Source of the DNA: Tectiglobus sp039183375
GTDB taxonomy: Bacteria > Pseudomonadota > Alphaproteobacteria > Rhizobiales > Hyphomicrobiaceae
Direction of reading: 5' to 3'
Assembly: GCA_039183375.1 (NCBI GenBank)
Contig: JBCDBQ010000419.1
Span: 1-6,627 of the forward strand
DNA: 6,627 nt
Part shown: piece by piece, positions 1 through 5,847 of the stretch
Numbering within the stretch: position 1 is the first letter of the stretch
How the letters are laid out: each line of letters begins with the position of its first letter
Notes under the pieces: model-generated
Databases searched by the model: none
Told to the model about the DNA's origin: nothing
The model's input: only the letters and a program-made list of their open reading frames with translations
Program-made: the position numbers and the translations under genes

Positions 1-691
1 AAACTGTGAGAGGGACAATTGTTGCGACGACACTGATTGATACGATTATGAGCCAGCGCAGTGCTGACTTCTCATGTTGCTCAGCGACGACGGCCGACTG
101 AGCTGTAAACGCGGCGACGTCTTTCAGAAGCTTCTCAATCTCCTGATCAAGGTGCTCTGCCTCTTCATCCACCTGCTCACCAAGTGAGATACCATTCTCA
201 ACTTCCCCGGATTTAAGGAGCTTCTCCACGTCTTCTGCATGAGCTTCAAATTGCTTGTGCTCTTCGATGATGACCCCGAGTTTCTTGTCAACTTCGACGA
301 ATTTCGCTCGCATCTCATCATTAAAGGCATGCTCAATGCCGGCGAATGCGATCTGCTTTGCTTCTTCAAGATGAGTGTCGACCGCATCACCATAGCTGTG
401 GAACTGCTCTATTGATTGTTCCAGCTTCTCTCCACCGGGCAACGTCATCTCGCGCTCAAGTGCTGATTTGAGCATGCGCTCGAAGTAGATGGTTTGCTCG
501 AGCTGAGATGCTGCTGCCTCTGTAATGGAGACGGTCAGCGGCAGATCATCCTCTGCTATCGCCTCCAGCTCCTTTCCAATCTTGTTGATTTGCTGAACCG
601 CAAACATTGAAGAGCCAACGAGAGCCAGAAGGCAAACACCAATAGCCGCATAGATTTTACCGCTCAGGCTGAGCTTGGAAAATAGAGACAT
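1..691 (-). CDS. Methyl-accepting chemotaxis protein, N-terminal part (cut by window edge)
   Basis: Reading the minus strand from ATG at 691 gives 230 uninterrupted codons that run off position 1. Seen: a short basic N-terminus (MSLFSKLSLSGK), a first membrane segment at about residues 13-32, a long, mostly helical acidic region at about 33-210 rich in E, K and A, and a second membrane segment at about 212-230. Residues 44-72 (IAEDDLPLT, then QLEQTIYFER) resemble the start of four-helix-bundle ligand-binding domains in alphaproteobacterial chemoreceptors. In that family the second membrane segment leads into HAMP and a cytoplasmic signalling domain that contacts CheA/CheW; both would lie outside the window. 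A sensor kinase or diguanylate cyclase with the same input domain remains possible. The ribosome-binding site is weak (GGAT about 10 nt upstream). It is transcribed divergently from the SnoaL-like gene, with no chemotaxis partners visible. Confidence 0.8.
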   Translation of the reverse strand, partial: MSLFSKLSLSGKIYAAIGVCLLALVGSSMFAVQQINKIGKELEAIAEDDLPLTVSITEAAASQLEQTIYFERMLKSALEREMTLPGGEKLEQSIEQFHSYGDAVDTHLEEAKQIAFAGIEHAFNDEMRAKFVEVDKKLGVIIEEHKQFEAHAEDVEKLLKSGEVENGISLGEQVDEEAEHLDQEIEKLLKDVAAFTAQSAVVAEQHEKSALRWLIIVSISVVATIVPLTV

Positions 692-776
692 CTCAAGATC
701 CGGATTAAAAAAAAGGGCGCGCCGGATGAACTCAACTCAGTTAAATTCACACAACCAGAGCGTGAAATGTCTCAAA

Positions 777-1221
777 GGATTGTGTTCAATTGATTAATGG
801 AACAATCCAAGCAACCCATGAACCGATCCGGTTTTGCCGAAGGCTCCAACTCATGAGTGGGATGGGGCATCGTGAGCAAGTAAACGACCAAACACTCCCC
901 CAAAGTCCGCGAACGTGCCGTTCGGATGGGGGGAGACACGACCCGTCCCTGGATTAGGGAAACCCGCAGCAAAGAGGCGACCTTTGGGTTTCTCGGTGTT
1001 TCTCTTCGAACCTGTAGACTACACTATGGAAGAACACCGACGCGTTTGCATCGGGGGCACAGCAGCGGTGATCGGAAAGATGAATGTTATAACCACCAAA
1101 AGCGGTAACGAGACGGGAGAGTTGCCGTTCGCATTGCGTGCGAAAGTCCGTGGTGTTCAGGTGGTGTTGTGGCACTTGTACGAGGACAGCTTCGCCATCA
1201 ACTAAGCGAGCCACGGCTTGC
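777..1221 (+). ncRNA. Possible structured RNA or long 5' leader upstream of the SnoaL-like gene
   Basis: Consecutive inverted repeats tile this gene-poor stretch. Seen: 777-787/799-808 (10 bp, one bulge); 821-825/829-833 with outer 811-814/834-837; 895-901/929-935 enclosing 910-915/919-924 (CGAACG, 3-nt loop, CGTTCG); 946-950/956-960; 959-965/986-992 enclosing 971-974/982-985; 994-1003/1031-1039 (9 bp, one bulge); 1103-1109/1121-1127; 1128-1133/1139-1144; 1206-1211/1216-1221. Three pairs (786-800, 1106-1124, 1208-1219) are G-U wobbles only if the plus strand is the RNA; on the other strand they would be A-C mismatches. No U-tract follows the last stem, which ends 21 nt before the SnoaL ribosome-binding site, so a leader RNA is as likely as a separate transcript. 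I could not match it to RNase P, tmRNA, 6S, SRP RNA or a group I/II intron. Promoter and boundaries are unknown. Confidence 0.3.
1026..1205 (+). CDS. Possible small hypothetical protein (59 aa), doubtful
   Basis: An ATG at 1026 opens 59 codons ending in TAA at 1203-1205. In favour: by hand count the G+C by codon position is about 55%, 41% and 67% (first, second, third), the order expected of real genes in moderately GC-rich bacteria, and the C-terminal half (ALRAKVRGVQVVLWHLYEDSF) alternates like beta strands. Against: there is no ribosome-binding site before 1026, the same frame continues upstream to a GTG at 915 through proline/arginine-rich sequence that looks non-coding, and several of the hairpins described for 777-1221 fall inside it. 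I do not recognise the family. If real it would be the first gene of an operon with the SnoaL-like gene, 50 nt upstream of it. Confidence 0.25.
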   Translation: MEEHRRVCIGGTAAVIGKMNVITTKSGNETGELPFALRAKVRGVQVVLWHLYEDSFAIN

Positions 1222-1242
1222 TGGATTGAAGGAAAAAGGCTT

Positions 1243-1248
1243 GAGGAG
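1243..1248 (+). promoter_or_regulatory. Ribosome-binding site of the SnoaL-like gene
   Basis: GAGGAG lies 7 nt before the ATG at 1256. It fixes the start there rather than at in-frame codons upstream (for example 1169) or the out-of-frame ATG at 1251. Confidence 0.8.
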
Positions 1249-1255
1249 AAATGCG

Positions 1256-2029
1256 ATGGCGTCCGCCAAACAGAATGCGATCAACCTTTATATGGAAGGC
1301 ATTTGCGATGGACATGCACGGGAGGCTGTCACCAAATATACCGGCGACCGCTACACACAACACTCCACCGGGGTTGCTGATGGTATCGAAGGCTTTTTGG
1401 CGTTCTTCGAGCCGTTTCTCGAACGCAATCCGGTGCGCGACATCCGCATTGTCCGCGCACTGCAAGATGGCCGACACGTCTTCTTGCAGGCTTATCAGAA
1501 CATCAATGACGGCGAAGCTGAATGGATCACCACCGACTTTTTTGACAGCGATGAGAATAGCAAGATCATTGAGCACTGGGACGTGATTGCGCCTGTAAAG
1601 CCCCAGAAAGCGTCAGGGCAAACCCAGTGGGACGGACCGACAGAAGTAACCGATCGCGACAAGACGCAAGCCAACAAGGCACTGGTCGCTGACTTCATCC
1701 AGACCTGCCTTATCGAACGGCAGATGAACCGGCTGGCCGAGTTTATCAGCGCTGAGACGTATATCCAGCACAATCCGGATGTGCCTGATGGGATAGAGCA
1801 CTTCCAGGCGCTGGCTTCAAAGCCCGACAATCCGCTGACCTATCAGGAGTGCTTCATGATGGTTGGTGAAGGCAACTTTGTCGCCACACTCAACCGAGCC
1901 CGCTGGGATGAACGGGACCTATGTCAGGTCGATCTGTTTAGAGTCGAGGACAGCAAGATCGTCGAGCATTGGGATAATTCAGAACTTGTTCCACCTAGAG
2001 ATGAGTGGGCGAACTCTGGAAAGTTCTAA
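1256..2029 (+). CDS. Tandem SnoaL-like (NTF2-fold) domain protein
   Basis: The 257-residue soluble protein, without signal peptide or membrane segment, consists of two copies of a SnoaL-like domain of the kind found in the COG4922 'SnoaL-like aldol condensation-catalysing' group. Seen: domain 1 (about 5-115) has YTQHSTGVADGIEGF at 33-47 and SKIIEHWD at 102-109; domain 2 (about 138-246) has YIQHNPDVPDGIEHF at 169-183 and SKIVEHWD at 233-240. A roughly 20-residue polar linker (about 116-137) joins them. Family members are normally single domains of about 120-150 residues that dimerise, so this looks like an internal duplication giving a pseudo-dimer. The QH near the start of each domain and the EHWD at its end are family hallmarks and are kept in both copies. 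Substrate and reaction are unknown; the enzymatic label is inherited from relatives. It has a strong ribosome-binding site and faces the symporter gene convergently. Confidence 0.9.
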   Translation: MASAKQNAINLYMEGICDGHAREAVTKYTGDRYTQHSTGVADGIEGFLAFFEPFLERNPVRDIRIVRALQDGRHVFLQAYQNINDGEAEWITTDFFDSDENSKIIEHWDVIAPVKPQKASGQTQWDGPTEVTDRDKTQANKALVADFIQTCLIERQMNRLAEFISAETYIQHNPDVPDGIEHFQALASKPDNPLTYQECFMMVGEGNFVATLNRARWDERDLCQVDLFRVEDSKIVEHWDNSELVPPRDEWANSGKF

Positions 2030-2184
2030 GGCCTTTGGGCTTTACCCGAATGCGTTTTTAACATCCCATAAGTCGTGCTCGACGCAATCTCCTATGACAT
2101 TCGAACGTCAACCCAAGCGCTCATGCACTGAACCTCCGCTCATAGCGACGCAGAAGATATCATCCACTACCAGAAAAGTTAGCT
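2030..2184. other. Convergent intergenic spacer without a clear terminator
   Basis: This lies between the stop codons of the SnoaL-like gene and the AGCS symporter gene. No gene is seen. The only possible termination signal is an AT-rich imperfect dyad at 2174-2193 overlapping the symporter's TAA (minus strand AAAGGTTA, AAGC, TAACTTTT). It is too weak to call a terminator. Confidence 0.5.
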
Positions 2185-3747
2185 TTAACCTTTGAATTTC
2201 CTGATCTCACCAGACTTGAGGCGCTGAAGGTAGCTGTTCATCTCACGCTTGACGATGGGCATGAGTGCATAGAGCGCGATGATGTTGACAACGGCCATTG
2301 CAAATATCGCAGCATCTGAGAAGTCTATAACCGGTCCAAGGCTCGCGGCTGCGCCGATCACAACAAACACACAGAATATGAGTTTGAATACGAGCTCCTT
2401 CGTTTTGCCTTCTCCAAATAGGTAGGTCCACGCTTTTAATCCATAATACGACCAAGAAATCATGGTCGAAAAGGCGAACAGCACAACAGCGATCGCTAAG
2501 ACGAATGGGAACCAAGAGAAGGCTGACGCGAATGCCGCTGAGGTCAATGAGACACCGGAGTTACCATTGACTGTCTGAATTGCCGTACCTGCCTCATTGA
2601 GTATGTACAATCCAGTCTCGGTATCCTGTATCAGCTGACCAGTGATGATGATCACCAGTGCTGTCATGGTGCATATGATGACGGTGTCAATGAACGGTTC
2701 CAGAAGGGATACGAACCCCTCCGTGATCGGCTCTTTCGTTCGTACTGCCGAGTGCGCGATAGCAGCTGAGCCGACACCCGCTTCATTCGAGAACGCGGCC
2801 CGTCGGAAGCCTTGTATAAGCGCTCCGACGAGTCCGCCTGCAACACCGAGCCCGGTAAACGCGCCTTCGAAAATCTGACCAAAGGCCCAACTGATTTGAT
2901 CGGCATTGAGAGCCAGGATAACGATTGCGGCGAGCACATACATTATGCCCATGAACGGGACGACCTTCTCAGTCACCTTGGCTATCGATTTAATGCCACC
3001 AACGATCACGGCAAACACTACGGCCGCGAAGATCAATCCGGTGATCCAACCGGGGTAGTCTCCTACAATCCCCGAGATCTGCGCGTGCGCTTGGTTGGCT
3101 TGGAACATATTACCGCCGCCAAGCGCACCGAGAATACAGAATATAGAAAACAAGACTGCCAGAACTTTCCCACCTGGGAAGCCACGTTCGGCAAATCCTT
3201 TGGACATGTAGTACATAGGCCCGCCGGAAACGGTGCCATCATCATACTCGTTGCGATACTTCACGCCGAGAGTACATTCGGTGAACTTTGATGCCATGCC
3301 CAGTAAACCGGCCATGATCATCCAAAACGTCGCGCCGGGACCGCCAATACCGACAGCGACAGCAACTCCGGCGATGTTGCCAAGTCCAACGGTTCCTGAC
3401 AGCGCTGTTGCTAACGCCTGAAAATGGCTCACTTCACCGGCATCATCCGGATCCGAGTAGTCGCCTTTGACTAGCTGAATGGAATGCCAAAAGGCACGAA
3501 CCTGGATGAACCCAAAGTAAAGCGTAAAAACGGTGGCAGCGATCACTAACCACATGACGATCCAAGGAAAATTAGTTCCTGGAAGCGAAGAGAATATGAA
3601 GCTTACAAAAGGACCAGTTGCCGCCGCAAAAGCGTCATTGACGGCGTCGTCAATACCTTTCTCTTCCTGTGCCAAGGTAAGGGTCGCGCTCGTCAGCAGT
3701 GCGATTAATGCCAGCATCGCGCTTGCAAATGGTGTTGATCTAGACAT
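2185..3747 (-). CDS. Alanine/glycine:cation symporter family protein (AGCS)
   Basis: The 520-residue inner-membrane transporter belongs to the alanine or glycine:cation symporter family (TC 2.A.25), whose members import small neutral amino acids with Na+ or H+. Seen: about ten hydrophobic segments from residue 61 to 500; the family's conserved ALSGTVGLGNIAG at 115-127 and GGPGATFWM at 135-143; QGFRRAAFSNEAGVGSA at 312-328; and SWSYYG at 431-436. Residues 1-27 look like a cleavable signal peptide (hydrophobic core 11-25, then AQEE), followed by a short extracytoplasmic stretch before the first core helix. It is therefore somewhat longer than classical members of about 450-480 residues. The ATG at 3747 is supported by GAGGG 6 nt upstream. 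It is the second gene of an operon with the universal stress protein, 9 nt away. Substrate and coupling ion cannot be read with certainty; alanine, glycine or D-alanine with Na+ is typical. Confidence 0.96.
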   Translation of the reverse strand: MSRSTPFASAMLALIALLTSATLTLAQEEKGIDDAVNDAFAAATGPFVSFIFSSLPGTNFPWIVMWLVIAATVFTLYFGFIQVRAFWHSIQLVKGDYSDPDDAGEVSHFQALATALSGTVGLGNIAGVAVAVGIGGPGATFWMIMAGLLGMASKFTECTLGVKYRNEYDDGTVSGGPMYYMSKGFAERGFPGGKVLAVLFSIFCILGALGGGNMFQANQAHAQISGIVGDYPGWITGLIFAAVVFAVIVGGIKSIAKVTEKVVPFMGIMYVLAAIVILALNADQISWAFGQIFEGAFTGLGVAGGLVGALIQGFRRAAFSNEAGVGSAAIAHSAVRTKEPITEGFVSLLEPFIDTVIICTMTALVIIITGQLIQDTETGLYILNEAGTAIQTVNGNSGVSLTSAAFASAFSWFPFVLAIAVVLFAFSTMISWSYYGLKAWTYLFGEGKTKELVFKLIFCVFVVIGAAASLGPVIDFSDAAIFAMAVVNIIALYALMPIVKREMNSYLQRLKSGEIRKFKG

Positions 3748-3753
3748 GTTCGG

Positions 3754-3758
3754 CCCTC
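3754..3758 (-). promoter_or_regulatory. Ribosome-binding site of the symporter gene, overlapping the usp stop codon
   Basis: On the minus strand GAGGG (3758 to 3754) shares bases with the TGA that ends usp (3759 to 3757) and lies 6 nt before the symporter ATG. This arrangement favours translational coupling of the two genes. Confidence 0.75.
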
Positions 3759-4194
3759 AAGAAACGACTGTGACGGGAACGCTGGCGTTCATCACCAGAT
3801 TCACCGTTGAGGATCCGAAGATCCGTGAAACGACCCCTGCCTCAGAGGTCCGACCGACCACGATTTGATCGGCACTTTGTTCTTTCGCCAAACGATCAAG
3901 TGTCTCGGCGACATCTCCATGCTTCACAATCCCGGTCACTGCCAATCCGCTGTCCGCAAGCAATGCCACAGCAGGATCGACCACGCGCTCCTTGGCTGCT
4001 GATATCTCTTCCTCGCGGCGCTTGTGGCGCAGTGCGTTTTCTTCGGCTGTTTGAAATGTGAATGGCGACCATTCAATCACGTAAACTAGCAGCAGTTTTG
4101 AACCGTCAACCAATTGTGCCAACGTCTTTGCATACTCAATAGCGCGGACACCTGAGCCGCTGCCATCAACCCCCACAACAATCTTTACAGACAT
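3757..4194 (-). CDS. Universal stress protein (UspA family)
   Basis: The 145-residue single-domain cytoplasmic protein is the usual length for UspA. Seen: the N-terminal strand and Asp (IVVGVDGS, Asp10) that contacts the nucleotide in ATP-binding members; the HGDVAETL segment at 92-99; and the C-terminal nucleotide loop VVGRTSEAG...IFGSSTVNLV at 112-134. The family's ATP motif is G-x2-G-x9-G-(S/T); here it reads G114-x2-S117-x9-G127-S128, so the second glycine is serine. This may weaken ATP binding but does not exclude it. The ATG at 4194 has GAGGG 5 nt upstream. It leads a two-gene operon with the AGCS symporter. By analogy with TeaD, a Usp that modulates the TeaABC ectoine transporter, it may adjust transporter activity; this role is inferred from context. 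Confidence 0.94.
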   Translation of the reverse strand: MSVKIVVGVDGSGSGVRAIEYAKTLAQLVDGSKLLLVYVIEWSPFTFQTAEENALRHKRREEEISAAKERVVDPAVALLADSGLAVTGIVKHGDVAETLDRLAKEQSADQIVVGRTSEAGVVSRIFGSSTVNLVMNASVPVTVVS

Positions 4195-4531
4195 CCGAAC
4201 CCTCGACGTTGGCCTTTTACGATCGCCGGACGGTATGTGCTCGCCACTGAAATGATGACTGCCTAGTCGTACGACGTTTCCAGGCTGAAGTGCTTTGAAC
4301 GTGAGGTCAAGTTGAACAATCGCGCAGTGCCGTCCGAGAATTGACCATACATTTTATAAGACTGATCTCAAAATCACCGCGATCTTTGACGCGGACGGTA
4401 AGCAGACAGCGCGGTGCGTTGCGGGCGACACCCCAAACGCAAAGACAATTCCAGCTCAATTCACGATGCGAAGTCGAAACGTTCCGCTTCAAGGCCCGTG
4501 GTGTCGGTAAAGCGAAGGCGTATTTGGGGGT
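4195..4531. other. Intergenic region upstream of usp: no confident gene
   Basis: These 337 bp separate the kinase stop from the usp start and must carry the usp-agcS promoter, unless that transcript reads through from the kinase. Seen: a perfect 10-bp palindrome GTCGTACGAC at 4266-4275, and a minus-strand TTGACC (4310 to 4305) resembling a -35 box but without a good -10 box at 16-18 nt. A plus-strand frame is open from 4316 to a TAA at 4508-4510 (64 codons) but has no ATG, GTG or TTG early in it. Other short frames here look spurious. Confidence 0.5.
4266..4275. promoter_or_regulatory. 10-bp palindrome upstream of usp, possible operator
   Basis: GTCGTACGAC is a perfect 10-bp palindrome about 70-80 bp before the usp start codon, a plausible distance for a regulator site. 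No family-specific motif is recognised, and a palindrome of this size can occur by chance. Confidence 0.2.
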
Positions 4532-5626
4532 CTAAGCCGCATCTTTGTCGTCATTTATGACAAGGTGATCTTCCAGCCCGAGGCTGAGTACTTTTCCCGG
4601 CAGGGTGAAAGTGAACACAGCACCGCCAAGGAGCGAGCGACCATGGGTAAGGTTTCCGCCGCGGCTGGACGCAAGTTGGTACACGGCGCGCAGTCCAAGG
4701 CCCTTTTCAAATTGCAAACTATTGAGCTGTTCCTCGACCATCGGATCCAAGCCAAATCCGTCGTCACCAACTGTGATCGATAGGCAGTCGTCGGGGGCAT
4801 CATCGATGGTGAGGTAGATCCGAGACCGTGCGTGTTTGATCGCATTGTCCAGAAGGTTCCGGATCATGAGTTCGAGGGCTACTCTTTCGACAATGATGTC
4901 GGCTCTCGGGATGTTAACGCCAAGGTCGTGAAGCGGATCAAGGGTCGCTAGAACCTCCTCGACCATTGTCGACAGCGATACAAGCTCGTGTGCCTGCGGT
5001 GCGCCGTCTATAGTCTTTGCGTAGTTTGATACATCGGTCGCGTAGCGGATCGCTTCCCGCGCGACCTGTTTGGTGGATTTGATAAAGTCCACCTTGTTAT
5101 CACCGAGATCTTCGAAATCCTCTTCGATCATCTCTGCGAGCATCGAAATCTTCCGCAGTGGCGCGCATAAATCATGTGCGATGATGCTGCTTAGGTTGCG
5201 GATCTCGGTGTTGGCACGGGCCAAGTTCGCGTGTGTTGTCGTGAGCTCGCGTTCGCGAAGGCGGTGCTCAGTAATATCGACCGCGGTTCCAACGATAAAT
5301 TGAACATCCCCTTCAGCATTGAGTTGAGGTGAGAGGACAGTCCGCCAGGCAATGACGCCATTTGGAAGCGAGAGTTCCTCCTCGTACTCTTGAACAGAGC
5401 GTTCTTCAACGCAGCGCTTGTAATTACGGATGATTAGAGATGCGGTGCGGCTGGCAACCACATCCTCAACGCGCTCGTCGACCCATGTCCTCGGGACAAG
5501 GCCGGTCTTCTCCACGACAGCCGCGTTAAAGTGTCGGAACCAGAAATTGTCATCCACGACTTCTATCACGAAGGCAGGGATGCCGAGTGCATCGACCAAA
5601 TTCTTGAAGTCGTCACAGTATGCCAT
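4532..5626 (-). CDS. Soluble PAS-domain sensor histidine kinase
   Basis: The 364-residue protein has no membrane segment, so it should sense a cytoplasmic cue. Domains: PAS at about 5-121 (VIEVVDDNFWFRHFN near the start; WRTVLSPQLNAEG and IVGTAVDITEHR as the PAC end); a short coiled coil at about 122-143; HisKA with IIAHDLCAPLRKI, phospho-acceptor His151; HATPase with N-box RNLLDNAIKHA (Asn257, Asn261), G1 box GDDGFG at 287-292, G2 box KGLGL at 308-312 and GGAVFTFTLP at 334-343. The ATP lid between the G boxes is short and lacks an obvious F-box. The PAS domain lacks a LOV-type GRNCRFLQ motif, so no flavin is implied. Start: ATG 5626 has AGGAA 10 nt upstream and sits just before the PAS domain; a GTG at 5677 would add 17 residues but lacks a good ribosome-binding site. 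No response regulator lies nearby. It is divergent from the BLUF gene. Confidence 0.93.
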   Translation of the reverse strand: MAYCDDFKNLVDALGIPAFVIEVVDDNFWFRHFNAAVVEKTGLVPRTWVDERVEDVVASRTASLIIRNYKRCVEERSVQEYEEELSLPNGVIAWRTVLSPQLNAEGDVQFIVGTAVDITEHRLRERELTTTHANLARANTEIRNLSSIIAHDLCAPLRKISMLAEMIEEDFEDLGDNKVDFIKSTKQVAREAIRYATDVSNYAKTIDGAPQAHELVSLSTMVEEVLATLDPLHDLGVNIPRADIIVERVALELMIRNLLDNAIKHARSRIYLTIDDAPDDCLSITVGDDGFGLDPMVEEQLNSLQFEKGLGLRAVYQLASSRGGNLTHGRSLLGGAVFTFTLPGKVLSLGLEDHLVINDDKDAA

Positions 5627-5847
5627 CTTGGTATCGTTCCTATCTCGATGGGCTAAGTCTATCTGGCTGACCTTCACAGTTTCTTTCGCGTTCGGTTGAA
5701 CATGCGTCTCCGTGTTTCTTTTCTCAAAGACGCTTGGACGAACTGTTTTACTGGTGAATAAAGCGTGAAATACATCTCGGTGACGTGGACGTCTTTGCCA
5801 CTTTCAATACACGAAACGTTGGCTTTGCGTACCACGAAAGGCAGCCC
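5627..5847. promoter_or_regulatory. Shared divergent promoter region of the kinase and BLUF genes
   Basis: The two start codons face away from each other across 221 bp (170 bp if the kinase begins at GTG 5677), so both promoters must lie here or within the opposite gene. I looked for the alphaproteobacterial general-stress motif (GGAAC, about 16-17 nt, CGTT) and for sigma-70 boxes and found no convincing pair. Confidence 0.4.
5838..5841 (+). promoter_or_regulatory. Ribosome-binding site deciding the BLUF start
   Basis: AAGG lies 6 nt before the ATG at 5848. It supports that start over the in-frame GTG at 5785, which would add 21 residues unlike any BLUF N-terminus. Confidence 0.6.

Noticed and set aside
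699..727. A8 tract next to a GGCGCGCC palindrome (716-723), flanked by ATCCGG/CCGGAT, looking like a minus-strand terminator before the chemoreceptor gene
   Set aside because: GGCGCGCC cannot fold into a hairpin with a usable loop, and the outer 6-bp repeat encloses the T-tract rather than preceding it, so it is not a Rho-independent terminator.
849..858. ACTCATGAGT perfect palindrome
   Set aside because: It is a 10-bp palindrome without a recognised regulator motif, in a region already dense with inverted repeats; not enough for a separate operator call.
1010..1029. Possible lux box (ACCTGTAG half-site near TGTAGACTACA)
   Set aside because: Only the left half fits the LuxR-type consensus; the right half (CACTATGG) does not, and no luxR or luxI gene is present.
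954..1214. Minus-strand 86-codon frame antisense to the structured region
   Set aside because: Its composition is not protein-like, with clusters of His, Cys and Arg, and it has no recognisable domain or ribosome-binding site.
1202..1576. Minus-strand 124-codon frame across the SnoaL-like gene
   Set aside because: It is a shadow of a clearly real gene on the other strand, with no family resemblance.
2174..2193. AT-rich dyad at the end of the symporter gene as a terminator
   Set aside because: It is an imperfect stem with few G-C pairs, overlapping the stop codon, and the trailing T-run is only four bases.
2812..3291. Plus-strand 159-codon frame inside the symporter gene
   Set aside because: It lies antisense to a fully convincing membrane transporter, and its hydrophilic, motif-free product is a typical shadow frame.
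4282..4310. Sigma-70-like promoter for usp based on TTGACC
   Set aside because: At 17 nt the -10 position reads CAGCCT, and neighbouring spacings are no better.
4341..4535. Plus-strand 64-codon ORF with ATG at 4341
   Set aside because: It is Arg/Ser/Thr-rich without domain resemblance, has no ribosome-binding site, and runs into the end of the kinase gene.
5785..5847. Longer BLUF protein starting at GTG 5785
   Set aside because: The extra 21 residues do not resemble BLUF N-termini, and ATG 5848 has a well-placed AAGG.
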